A DNA stretch of 64,000 nucleotides. Origin: SHWC01 sp050173345. GTDB lineage: Bacteria > Pseudomonadota > Alphaproteobacteria > UBA828. Of the stretch, positions 35,776 to 43,904 are shown piece after piece (the first letter of the stretch is position 1; each line of letters begins with the position of its first letter). The position numbers were made by a program, and so were the translations under genes. The stretch lies in assembly GCA_050173345.1 (NCBI GenBank), contig JBFXKW010000008.1, positions 66,650 to 130,649 on the forward strand, in the 5' to 3' direction. A model generated the notes under the pieces. The model searched no databases and was not told where the DNA came from. It was given only the letters and a program-made list of their open reading frames with translations.

Positions 35776-36918
35776 TCAAGCCCGCTGCTTGCCGCCGTCC
35801 CAGGCGGTGACGATCTCGCCCGCCCTGCGCCGCGCGATGGCGGTGCGCGCAGGCTCGACCGCGCCGTCGATGCGCGCCGGGAACAGCACCTCGATGAACG
35901 GGTCGGCACCGTCATGGCGCACCACGAAACCCCGCTCGCGGGTCTGCGGGTGATCCACCATCTCGGCAAGCTCGTGCACCGGCTCGAAGCAGCAATCGAC
36001 CGCGCCGAGCAGCGCGACCCAGTCGGCGAGCGGCTTGCTCTCGAACAGGCGCACGACCTCGCCGATCAGCGTGGTTTGCGGCATCTTCTCCCATTGCCGC
36101 GGGGTCCACTCGGGATGGCCGACCGCCTCGCAGAAGTTTTGCCAGAACTTCTCTTCGAGCGCGCCGAGCGTGACGAAGCGGCCGTCCGCGGTGCGGTAGA
36201 TCTGATAGAACGCGGCGCCGCCGGTGAGGAACGCGCCGCCGCGCGCCACCTCGAAGCCCGGCCGCGTCGATGCGGTCAGCGCCCATTGGCTCCAGGGCAG
36301 CGGGCTTTCCGCGATCGAGCAGTCGATATGGCAGCCCGTGCCGCTGCCGCCCGGCCGGTCGCGCCCGATGATCGCGGCGAGGATCGAGAGCGCGGCGTGC
36401 ATGCCGCTCGAATAGTCGGCGACCATCGGAAAGGCGGCATAGGGCCGCTCGGCGCTGCCGCTCAGCGAGAGCGCGCCGAAGAGCGCCATGTAGTTGATGT
36501 CGTGGCCGCCCTTGAGCCGGTAGGGGCCGCCCTCACCCCAGCCCGAGAGCGAGCAGCGGATCAGGCGCGGGTTCAACGCGGCGAGCCGCTCGTCCGGGAA
36601 GCCGAGCCGCGCCAGCACGCCCGGCCGATAGGATTCGAGGAACACGTCGGCGCGGCTCACCAGCGCTTCGAGATCGGCCTTGCCGGCGGCGGACTTCAAA
36701 TCCAGCTCGATGACGCACTTGCTCTGGTTGATCACCTTGTACCAGGCGGAGACGCCGTCCGCATCGAGCGGGCCGATCTTGCGCATCGGCTCGCCGCCCG
36801 GCGGCTCGATGCGGATCACATCGGCGCCGAGGTCGGCGAGGATCAGCGAGGCATAGGGCCCCGGCGCGTACTGCGAGAGGTCGAGGACGCGGATGCCCTC
36901 GAGGAAGCGGAACGGCAC
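35776..36918 (-). CDS. CaiB/BaiF-type (class III) CoA-transferase
   Basis: Transfers CoA between carboxylic acids. The 380-residue protein has the class III features: N-terminal GIRVLDLSQYAPGPYAS, LGADVIRIEPPGG, DLKSAAGKADLEALV.RADVFLESYRPGVLARLG, and catalytic Asp140 in GGHDINYMAL. The start is taken as GTG 36916-36918, giving PFRFLEGIRVLDLS as N-terminus; upstream sequence belongs to a repeat. The TauD-like gene begins 31 bases after its stop, so it heads the three-gene operon. Confidence 0.9.
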   Translation of the reverse strand: MPFRFLEGIRVLDLSQYAPGPYASLILADLGADVIRIEPPGGEPMRKIGPLDADGVSAWYKVINQSKCVIELDLKSAAGKADLEALVSRADVFLESYRPGVLARLGFPDERLAALNPRLIRCSLSGWGEGGPYRLKGGHDINYMALFGALSLSGSAERPYAAFPMVADYSSGMHAALSILAAIIGRDRPGGSGTGCHIDCSIAESPLPWSQWALTASTRPGFEVARGGAFLTGGAAFYQIYRTADGRFVTLGALEEKFWQNFCEAVGHPEWTPRQWEKMPQTTLIGEVVRLFESKPLADWVALLGAVDCCFEPVHELAEMVDHPQTRERGFVVRHDGADPFIEVLFPARIDGAVEPARTAIARRRAGEIVTAWDGGKQRA

Positions 36919-36963
36919 GGGGCTAGAACAGCGCTGTGGTCGAGGCCGAAACCGAGCCTGCGG

Positions 36964-37104
36964 CCCCACCCCCACCCCAACCCTCCCCCTTCAAGGGGGA
37001 GGGAGTAAGAGACGGAAGCGGGCCGAAACCGCACATCCTGTCCCCTCCCCCCTTGAGGGGGAGAGCCTGCCCCCGACTTGATCGGGGGGTTAGGGTGGGG
37101 GGTG
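36964..37104. repeat. Palindromic CT/AG-rich intergenic repeat
   Basis: About 140 bases between the CoA-transferase start and the clpA end. Outer arms CCCCAACCCTCCCCC... and ...GGGGGTTAGGGTGGGG are inverted, and each half holds its own hairpin (CTCCCCCTT.../...AGGGGGAG). Related short copies of such CCCTCTCC/GGAGAGGG palindromes appear at 63774-63796. Confidence 0.75.
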
Positions 37105-37131
37105 AGCCGCACACTCGCAGCACGATCACGT

Positions 37132-39438
37132 TCAGCGCGCGTATTCGGGGACCTTGGGCTTGCGGTCCTTGGAGGGCGGCGAATCGGATGGCGGGAAGCT
37201 GAAGGTGAGCGCGCCGTCCACCAGGTCGACGACGACGCGGCCGCCCTTGACCAGCTTGCCGAACAAGAGCTCGTCGGCGAGCGGCTTCTTGATGTGCTCC
37301 TGGATGACGCGGCCGAGCGGCCGCGCGCCATAGGCCTTGTCGTAGCCCTTCTCGGCGAGCCAGAGCCGGGCCGCCTCGCTCAGCTCGATCTCGACATTGC
37401 GGTCCTCGAGCTGGGCTTCGAGCTGCATCACGAACTTGTCGACGACGCGCTCGACCACGGCGGGCTCGAGCCCCTTGAAGCCGATGATGGCGTCCAACCG
37501 GTTGCGGAACTCCGGCGTGAACATGCGCTTGATCGCCTCCTCGTCGTCGCCCTCGCGCTCGCTGCGGCCGAAGCCGATCGCGGTCTTGGCGAGCTCGGCG
37601 GCGCCGGCGTTGGTGGTCATGATCAGGATCACGTTGCGGAAATCGACGCGCTTGCCGTTGTGGTCGGTCAGCTTGCCGTAGTCCATCACCTGGAGGAGGA
37701 TGTTGAAGAGGTCGGGATGCGCCTTCTCGATCTCGTCCAAGAGCAGCACCGCGTGCGGGTGCTGGTCGATCGCATCGGTCAAGAGCCCGCCCTGGTCGAA
37801 GCCGACATAGCCGGGCGGCGCGCCGATCAGCCGCGAGACCGAGTGGCGCTCCATGTATTCCGACATGTCGAAGCGGATCAGCTCGACGCCGAGCACGCTC
37901 GCGAGCTGGCGCGCCACCTCGGTCTTGCCGACGCCGGTGGGACCGGAGAAGAGGTAGCAGCCGAGCGGCTTCTCGGGCTCGCGCAAGCCGGCGCGGCCCA
38001 TCTTGACCGCGGTCGCCACCGCCTTGATCGCGTCATCCTGGCCGAACACGACGCGCTTCAGATCCTCCTCGAGCCGTTCGAGCGCGACCTTGTCGCCGCG
38101 GCTCACGCTCTTCTGCGGGATACGCGCGATCTTGGCGACGATCTCCTCGACCTCCTTGACGCCGATCACCTTCTTGCGCTTGCTCTCGACCTTCAGCATC
38201 TGCGCGGCGCCGGCCTCGTCGATCACGTCGATCGCCTTGTCGGGCAGCTTGCGGTCGCCGATATACTGCGCGGAAAGCTCGACCGCGGCGCGCAGCGCCT
38301 CCTGCGTGTAGCGCACGCCGTGATGCTTCTCGTAATAGGGCGCGATGCCGCGCAGGATCTTGACCGCGTCCTCGACGCTCGGCTCGTTGACGTCGATCTT
38401 CTGGAAGCGGCGGACCAGCGCGCGGTCCTTCTCGAAATAGTTGCGGTATTCCTTGTAGGTGGTCGAGCCGATGCAGCGCAGCGTGCCGGCCTGCAGCGCG
38501 GGCTTGAGCAGGTTCGAGGCGTCCATCGCCCCGCCCGAGGTGGCGCCCGCGCCGATCACGGTGTGGATCTCGTCGATGAACAGGATGGCGCCGTCATGCG
38601 CCTCGATCTCGGCGAGCACCGCCTTGATGCGCTCCTCGAAATCGCCGCGATAGCGCGTGCCGGCGAGCAGCGAGCCCATGTCGAGCGCGTAGATCACGGC
38701 GTCCTTGAGGACTTCCGGCACGTCGCCCTCGACGATGCGGCGCGCCAAGCCTTCCGCGATCGCGGTCTTGCCGACGCCGGGATCGCCGACATAGAGCGGA
38801 TTGTTCTTGGTGCGCCGGCACAGGATCTGGATGGTGCGCTCGACCTCGGCCTCGCGGCCGATCAGGGGGTCGATGCGGCCTTCCTGCGCCTTCTTGTTGA
38901 GATCGACGCAATAGGCGGCGAGCGCTTCTTGCCCCTGCTTGACCACCTTCTCGGCGCTCGCGCCCTCCTCGGTGCCGCTGACCGGCTGGCTCGGGCTGCG
39001 GCCAGGCACCTTGGCGATGCGGTGCGAGATGTAGTTGACCGCATCGAAGCGCGACATGTCCTGCTCCTGCAGGAAGAAGACGGCGTGCGATTCGCGCTCG
39101 GAGAAGAGCGCGACCAGGACGTTGGCGCCCGAGGTCTCGCCGCGGCCGGAGGACTGCACGTGCAATACCGCGCGCTGGATCACGCGCTGGAAGCCCTGCG
39201 TCGGCTTGGCGTCGGAGAGGTGCGGCAGCACGAGCGAGCTGAGCTCGGTGTTGATGAAGCCGATCAGGTCGTTCTTGAGCTTCTCGACGTCGACGCCGCA
39301 GGCCTTGAGCACCGGCACCGCATCCGCGTCGTCGGTCAAGGCGAGCAGCAGGTGCTCGAGCGTCGCGAACTCGTGGCGCCGCTCGGTCGCGAGGCCGAGC
39401 GCACGATGGAGCGTCTTTTCGAGATTGGGCGAGAGCAT
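37132..39438 (-). CDS. clpA: ATP-dependent Clp protease ATP-binding subunit ClpA
   Basis: AAA+ unfoldase that feeds substrates, including N-end-rule proteins delivered by ClpS, to ClpP. The 768-residue protein has an N-terminal Clp-N domain (SPNLEKTLHRALGLA), D1 with Walker A GDPGVGKTAIAEGLA, and D2 with GPTGVGKTEVARQLA; the IGF/IGL-type loop (AIGFGRSEREGDDEE) for ClpP docking is present near residue 610. ATG at 39436-39438 gives the standard start. It follows clpS by eight bases. Confidence 0.96.
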   Translation of the reverse strand: MLSPNLEKTLHRALGLATERRHEFATLEHLLLALTDDADAVPVLKACGVDVEKLKNDLIGFINTELSSLVLPHLSDAKPTQGFQRVIQRAVLHVQSSGRGETSGANVLVALFSERESHAVFFLQEQDMSRFDAVNYISHRIAKVPGRSPSQPVSGTEEGASAEKVVKQGQEALAAYCVDLNKKAQEGRIDPLIGREAEVERTIQILCRRTKNNPLYVGDPGVGKTAIAEGLARRIVEGDVPEVLKDAVIYALDMGSLLAGTRYRGDFEERIKAVLAEIEAHDGAILFIDEIHTVIGAGATSGGAMDASNLLKPALQAGTLRCIGSTTYKEYRNYFEKDRALVRRFQKIDVNEPSVEDAVKILRGIAPYYEKHHGVRYTQEALRAAVELSAQYIGDRKLPDKAIDVIDEAGAAQMLKVESKRKKVIGVKEVEEIVAKIARIPQKSVSRGDKVALERLEEDLKRVVFGQDDAIKAVATAVKMGRAGLREPEKPLGCYLFSGPTGVGKTEVARQLASVLGVELIRFDMSEYMERHSVSRLIGAPPGYVGFDQGGLLTDAIDQHPHAVLLLDEIEKAHPDLFNILLQVMDYGKLTDHNGKRVDFRNVILIMTTNAGAAELAKTAIGFGRSEREGDDEEAIKRMFTPEFRNRLDAIIGFKGLEPAVVERVVDKFVMQLEAQLEDRNVEIELSEAARLWLAEKGYDKAYGARPLGRVIQEHIKKPLADELLFGKLVKGGRVVVDLVDGALTFSFPPSDSPPSKDRKPKVPEYAR

Positions 39439-39446
39439 GGAACCAA

Positions 39447-39773
39447 CTACTCCTTTTCCATCGTGCACTGCAGCGGGTGCTCGTGGCGGCGCGCGAAGTC
39501 GCACACCTGGGTCACCTTGGACTCCGCGACCTCATAGGGGTAAACGCCGCAGACCCCGACTCCCCGGCGGTGGACATGAAGCATGATCTGCGTCGCCTCT
39601 TCCTGGCTCTTGCTGAAGAAGCGCATCAGAACGACCACGACGAACTCCATCGGGGTGTAGTCGTCGTTCAACAGCAGCACCTTGTACATCGACGGCTTCT
39701 TGGTCTTGGGCTTGACCGCCGTGACGATGCCGGTTTGCCGCTTGGTGTCGCCGTTCCTCTGGTCGTCGCTCAT
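39447..39773 (-). CDS. clpS: ATP-dependent Clp protease adaptor ClpS
   Basis: Adaptor of about 108 residues that recognises N-degrons and passes them to ClpA. Contains the family core YKVLLLNDDYTPMEFVV, the histidine-containing ATQIMLHVHRRGVGVCGVYPYEVAE and the C-terminal HPLQCTMEKE. ATG at 39771-39773 is used; an in-frame GTG five codons earlier (39786-39788) is also possible. First gene of the clpS-clpA operon. Confidence 0.95.
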   Translation of the reverse strand: MSDDQRNGDTKRQTGIVTAVKPKTKKPSMYKVLLLNDDYTPMEFVVVVLMRFFSKSQEEATQIMLHVHRRGVGVCGVYPYEVAESKVTQVCDFARRHEHPLQCTMEKE

Positions 39774-39812
39774 CTGCTCCGCTGGCACATCGCTCGAGCT
39801 GTCGAGGCGGCC

Positions 39813-39818
39813 AGTATA
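39813..39818 (-). promoter_or_regulatory. Likely -10 element of clpS
   Basis: TATACT on the minus strand (5 of 6 to consensus), about 40 bases ahead of the clpS start. No convincing -35 is seen 17 bases further. Confidence 0.4.
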
Positions 39819-39977
39819 GCACGGCCCACCTTTCCGAGACCCCTAAGTCCGGCCGGTTGCCGGTGCACTAAGGAAGTTATATGGGGCGCGCGCGGCCGGC
39901 GCGCCAGCCATCTGGCGCTGTTTCGGGCGCGGCGGGGCTTGAACGAAACGTGAAGGGCGGGCGCGGACGCGCCCTGC

Positions 39978-40400
39978 TCAGCCGACGATCTCGATGTCCG
40001 AGAAGAAGAAACGGATTTCGGCGGCGGCGTTCTCGGCCGAATCCGAGCCGTGCACGGAATTCGCCTCGACCGATTCGGCGAAGTCCTTGCGGATGGTGCC
40101 GGGGGCGGCATTGGCCGGGTTGGTCGCGCCCATGATCTCCCGGTTGCGCGCCACCGCGTTCTCGCCCTCCAGCACCTGCGCCACGACCGGGCCGGAGGTC
40201 ATGAACTTGCAGAGGTCGTTGTAGAACGGGCGCTCCTTGTGCACGGCGTAGAACGCCTGGGCCTGTTCGAGCGTGAGCCGCAGGCGCTTCTGCGCGACCA
40301 CGCGCAAGCCGCCCTTCTCAAGGCGGGCGACGACCTCGCCGGTCAGGTTGCGCCGGGTCGCGTCCGGCTTGATGATGGAAAGCGTGCGCTCGATCGCCAT
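39978..40400 (-). CDS. ndk: Nucleoside diphosphate kinase
   Basis: Balances nucleoside triphosphate pools by phosphotransfer through a histidine. The 140-residue protein starts AIERTLSIIKPDATRRNL and contains the active-site block SVEANSVHGSDSAENA with the catalytic His. Length and sequence are those of bacterial Ndk. ATG at 40398-40400. It has its own promoter 37 bases upstream. Confidence 0.97.
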   Translation of the reverse strand: MAIERTLSIIKPDATRRNLTGEVVARLEKGGLRVVAQKRLRLTLEQAQAFYAVHKERPFYNDLCKFMTSGPVVAQVLEGENAVARNREIMGATNPANAAPGTIRKDFAESVEANSVHGSDSAENAAAEIRFFFSDIEIVG

Positions 40401-40436
40401 GGCGCTGGTCCCGCGTTCGTTGTGGCTGCGTGCGGT

Positions 40437-40465
40437 CTTATAGTGGCTCGGACGAAGCGCGGCAA
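40437..40465 (-). promoter_or_regulatory. ndk promoter
   Basis: On the minus strand TTGCCG (40465-40460) and TATAAG (40442-40437) have a 17-base spacer, placing transcription start about 30 bases before the ndk ATG. Confidence 0.55.
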
Positions 40466-40489
40466 CCGGCGACAACGGGCCGGTTTGCC

Positions 40490-40588
40490 CTCATGCTTCG
40501 ACAAGCTCAGCATGAGGGCCGTGATTTTCGGCCTCATCCTGAGCCTGTTGAAGGATGAAGCCGCCGCACCGACCCGCTACCCAACCGC
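40490..40588. repeat. Dispersed palindromic repeat, second family, copy 2
   Basis: A 99-base element matching 25311-25409 at about 90% by eye, with inverted arms CTTCGACAAGCTCAG... and ...CTGAGCCTGTTGAAG. It ends eight bases before the holC stop codon, between the upstream region of ndk and holC, both on the minus strand. Confidence 0.8.
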
Positions 40589-40595
40589 CGGGCGG

Positions 40596-41045
40596 CTACG
40601 CCTTCTTCTCCCAGCGGCCGCCATCGGTCTGCTGGTGGTAGGTGACGGCGTGGCCCTGCGCTTTCCGCGCCTTCCAGCGCCCCCGCGCCGCCTCGACGGC
40701 AGCCGGATCGCCGCCGTCGAAGAGGTCGAGGCAGCGCGTGAAACCCCCGAGATGGGTCGGCTCGATGCCGTCGATCAGGACCAGCAGGTCGGCGCCGTTC
40801 GGATTCTCCTCCCGCGTCGTCAGGTAGATCGGCTGGCGCTCCGCATGACCGTCGCGCGCCGTGCCGTGCGGCAGGAACGAAGCGGGGTCATAGCTCCAGA
40901 GCGTCGCGTCGAGCCAGGCGACGCGCTCAGCCGAGCCCGCCATCACGACGGCGCGGTGGCCGCCCTCGACCGCCTTTTCGAGCAGGCGTGGCAGCGCCTT
41001 TTCGAGCGGCGTCGAGCGCAGGTGATAGAAGCCGATCTCGGTCAC
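40596..41045 (-). CDS. holC: DNA polymerase III chi subunit
   Basis: Clamp-loader accessory protein that contacts SSB. The 149-residue protein has the HolC opening TEIGFYHLRSTPLEKALPRLLEKA, RAVVMAGSAERV..LD..LW.YDP.SFLPHG, and a C-terminal MDLFDGGD-like stretch (CLDLFDGGDPAAVEAARGRW). Start is GTG at 41043-41045. It lies 22 bases behind pepA, the usual pepA-holC order. Confidence 0.93.
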   Translation of the reverse strand: MTEIGFYHLRSTPLEKALPRLLEKAVEGGHRAVVMAGSAERVAWLDATLWSYDPASFLPHGTARDGHAERQPIYLTTREENPNGADLLVLIDGIEPTHLGGFTRCLDLFDGGDPAAVEAARGRWKARKAQGHAVTYHQQTDGGRWEKKA

Positions 41046-41067
41046 GCCGCGCTCATGGTGGCAGGCC

Positions 41068-42573
41068 TCACTTGGCCTCGTAATAATCGTGCGCCAGCCG
41101 TTCGAGCAGGCGCACGCCGTAGCCGCTCGCGCCCTTGGGCACCAGCGGGTTGTCGCCGTTCTTCATCCAGGCCATGCCGGCGATGTCGAGATGCGCCCAG
41201 GGCGTGTCCTCGACGAAGCGCTGCAGGAACTGCGCGGCGGTGACGCTGCCGGCCTCGCGGCCCTTGCCGACGTTCTTCATGTCGGCGATGTCGGAATTGA
41301 TGTCCTTGTCGTACTTCTCGCCGAGCGGCATGCGCCAGAGCGGCTCGTCGACCGCCTTGCCGGCCGCGATCAGCCGCTCCGCCAGCTCGTCATTGTTGCA
41401 GAAGAGGCCGGCCTGATAGGTGCCGAGCGAAATCACGATGGCGCCGGTGAGGGTCGCCAGGTCGACGATGAACTTAGGCTTGAAGGTGGTATGCGCGTAC
41501 CATAGCACGTCGCCGAGCACGAGGCGGCCTTCCGCGTCGGTGTTGACCACCTCGATGGTCTGGCCCGACATCGAGGTCACCACGTCGCCGGGGCGCTGCG
41601 CGTTGCCATCCGGCATGTTCTCGACCAGGCCGACCAGACCGACCGCGTTGAGCTTGGCCTTGCGCCCGGCGAGCGCCTTCATCACGCCGATCACCGCGCC
41701 GGCGCCGGCCATGTCGTACTTCATCTCCTCCATGCCGGCCGCGGGCTTGATCGAGATGCCGCCGGTATCGAAGGTGACGCCCTTGCCGACGAAGCAGACC
41801 GGCTGCTGGTCGAAGCCGTCGGGCGCGCCGTTCCAGCGCATCACGGCGACCTGCGATTCGCGCACGCTGCCCTGGCCGACGCCGAGCAGCGCGTTCATGC
41901 CGAGCTCGCGCAGGCGGCCCTCGCCCATGATCTCGACATCGACGCCGATCTCGGAGAGCGTGCGGATGTCGGCCGCGATGGTCTCCGGGTATTTGACGTT
42001 GCCGGGCTCCGAGACCAGGTCGCGCGTGAAGAAGACGCCGTCCGCGATGCGGTCGAGCGGGCCGTAGGCGCCGCGTGCCGCAGCGGGGTCGTCGGACAGC
42101 ACGCTGAGCTCGGCGAGCGTCGGCTTGTCGTCCTCCTTCTGCTTGGTGCGGTACTTGTCGAAGCGGTAGCTGCCGAGCCGCGCGCCATAGGCCGCCGCGG
42201 CGGCGAGCCGCGCGGGCGAGACCGGGACGCCCTCGATCGCGTCGACCGCGATCGCGGCGCTGCGCTCGCCGGCCCGGTTGAGCGCCGCGACGGCGCTGCC
42301 GCCGAGCTGCTCGAACCGCGCGACATCGACCTCGGAGGCCTTGCCGAGCCCGTAGAGCAGGATGCGGTCGAGCGTCAGGCCGGGGGGTGCCGCGAGCAGG
42401 AGCTGCTGGCCCTTCTTGCCCTTGAAGCGGCCGGTCGCGATGGCCCGCGAGAGCGCGCCCTCGGTGCGTGCGTCGAGCAGCCGGGCGGTCGGCCCGAGCA
42501 CGCGCTCCTCGAGCACGGCAACGACGATGGCGCCCCGGCTGGGCACGGAAATACCGGCAAACTCGATCTTCAT
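41068..42573 (-). CDS. pepA: Leucyl aminopeptidase (M17)
   Basis: Cytosolic dizinc/manganese aminopeptidase of 501 residues. The M17 signature NTDAEGRLVLGD lies around residues 344-355, and metal ligands are visible in VGKGVTFDTGGISIKP and EEMKYDMAGAGAV. The N-terminal macro-like domain is intact. E. coli PepA also acts as a DNA-binding regulator. ATG at 42571-42573. Divergent from lptF; a perfect -10 box sits upstream. Confidence 0.96.
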   Translation of the reverse strand: MKIEFAGISVPSRGAIVVAVLEERVLGPTARLLDARTEGALSRAIATGRFKGKKGQQLLLAAPPGLTLDRILLYGLGKASEVDVARFEQLGGSAVAALNRAGERSAAIAVDAIEGVPVSPARLAAAAAYGARLGSYRFDKYRTKQKEDDKPTLAELSVLSDDPAAARGAYGPLDRIADGVFFTRDLVSEPGNVKYPETIAADIRTLSEIGVDVEIMGEGRLRELGMNALLGVGQGSVRESQVAVMRWNGAPDGFDQQPVCFVGKGVTFDTGGISIKPAAGMEEMKYDMAGAGAVIGVMKALAGRKAKLNAVGLVGLVENMPDGNAQRPGDVVTSMSGQTIEVVNTDAEGRLVLGDVLWYAHTTFKPKFIVDLATLTGAIVISLGTYQAGLFCNNDELAERLIAAGKAVDEPLWRMPLGEKYDKDINSDIADMKNVGKGREAGSVTAAQFLQRFVEDTPWAHLDIAGMAWMKNGDNPLVPKGASGYGVRLLERLAHDYYEAK

Positions 42574-42673
42574 CCTGGCCTCCGCGCGGCATCGGCATGG
42601 GGAGCCCGGCCGCGGACGCGGGCCGGGACGAGAACCGACAAGCTATAGCGAAGCCGCGATCACCCGTGAAGCC

Positions 42674-42679
42674 ATTATA
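42674..42679 (-). promoter_or_regulatory. Perfect -10 box upstream of pepA
   Basis: TATAAT on the minus strand, about 100 bases upstream of the pepA start. No good -35 at normal spacing. It stands out strongly in DNA of this base composition. Confidence 0.5.
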
Positions 42680-42743
42680 GATGGCGGAAGCGGCGGCGAG
42701 CGGCAAGGTCAGCTCGCCCTGGTGCAGCTTTCGGCCGAGCCGC

Positions 42744-42749
42744 TATAAT
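42744..42749 (+). promoter_or_regulatory. Perfect -10 box immediately upstream of lptF
   Basis: TATAAT ends six bases before the GTG start of lptF, so the predicted transcription start coincides with the start codon. The -35 region is weak (around 42720). Confidence 0.5.
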
Positions 42750-42755
42750 CCGGCC

Positions 42756-43886
42756 GTGCATCGCTACCAGCTCTACCTCATGCGCCAGCTGATCGGCCCG
42801 TTCGTGCTCGTCGCGTTCGGGCTGACCGCGGTCATCTGGCTGTCGCAATCGCTCCGCTTCATCGACTTCATCGTCAACAAGGGCCTGTCGCTCGGCACCT
42901 TTCTCTATCTGGGCATGCTGCTGATGCCCTCGTTCCTCGGCGCCATCCTGCCGATCGCGCTGTTCTGCGCCATCCTCTTCGTCTACAACCGGCTGACGCT
43001 CGATTCGGAGATGATCTCGATGCGCGCGGCCGGCCGGGGCCCGTGGGGCATTGCCGCGCCGGTGCTGGTGCTCGCGGGCGCGGTGGCGGTGCTCGCCTAT
43101 GCGATCAACCTCTACCTCTCGCCGGCGAGCTATCGCGAGTTCAAGGACCAGCAGTTCGTCATCCGCGGCGACTATTCCTCGCTGCTGCTGCAGGAGGGCG
43201 TGTTCACGCCGCTCGGCAGCGGCATGACGGTCTATGTCCGCGCGCGCGGGCCGGGCGGCGTGCTGCTCGGCATCCTGGTGCATGACGAACGCGACATCGA
43301 ACGGCCGATCACCATGATGGCCGAGCAGGGCGCGCTGGTGAGCAGCCCCCAGGGCCCGCGCTTCGTGCTGCGCAACGGCAACCGCCAGGAGATCGACCGC
43401 GAGCGCGGCCAGCTCTCGCTGCTCTATTTCGACCGCTACGCGCTCGACCTCGGCCAGTTCTCGGAGGAGCCGGGCAGCCGCTGGCGCGAGCCGCGCGAAC
43501 GCTTCCTGCACGAGCTGTTGAACCCGTCCGCGAGCGACGACGACCAGCGCAACCTCGGCAAGTTCCGCGCCGAGTTCCATCAGCGGCTGATCTCGCCGCT
43601 CTATGCCTTCGCGCTCGTCCTGATCGGCCTCGCGGCGCTGACCACTGGCGATCACAACCGGCGCGGCCAATGGCGGCGCATCCTGCTCGCGATCGGCGCG
43701 GGCTTTGCGTTCGAGGCGGTGGCGCTCGGGCTCACCAACATCGTCGCCAAGGACCCCTCGCTCGTCGTCCTGCTCTATCTCAATCTCGCTGTCGGGCTCA
43801 TCTTACCGACACTCGTCCTCAATCGCGGCCGGCTGATGCGCAAGCGGCGCCCCTCGCTGCTCGGCGGCGAGCCGGCGCAGAGCTGA
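42756..43886 (+). CDS. lptF: LPS export ABC transporter permease LptF
   Basis: Inner-membrane subunit of LptB2FG, which extracts LPS and pushes it onto the periplasmic bridge. The 376-residue protein has six helices with a large periplasmic beta-jellyroll (about residues 125-270) and starts HRYQLYLMRQLIGPFVLV. The family stretches DSEMISMRAAGRG and GKFRAEFHQRLISPLYAFALVLIG are present. Start chosen at GTG 42756, the only start giving the expected N-terminus; there is no ribosome binding site but a -10 box sits just ahead. Followed by lptG after 18 bases. Confidence 0.93.
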   Translation: MHRYQLYLMRQLIGPFVLVAFGLTAVIWLSQSLRFIDFIVNKGLSLGTFLYLGMLLMPSFLGAILPIALFCAILFVYNRLTLDSEMISMRAAGRGPWGIAAPVLVLAGAVAVLAYAINLYLSPASYREFKDQQFVIRGDYSSLLLQEGVFTPLGSGMTVYVRARGPGGVLLGILVHDERDIERPITMMAEQGALVSSPQGPRFVLRNGNRQEIDRERGQLSLLYFDRYALDLGQFSEEPGSRWREPRERFLHELLNPSASDDDQRNLGKFRAEFHQRLISPLYAFALVLIGLAALTTGDHNRRGQWRRILLAIGAGFAFEAVALGLTNIVAKDPSLVVLLYLNLAVGLILPTLVLNRGRLMRKRRPSLLGGEPAQS

Positions 43887-43904
43887 GGGCACGCGGACGC
43901 CGCC

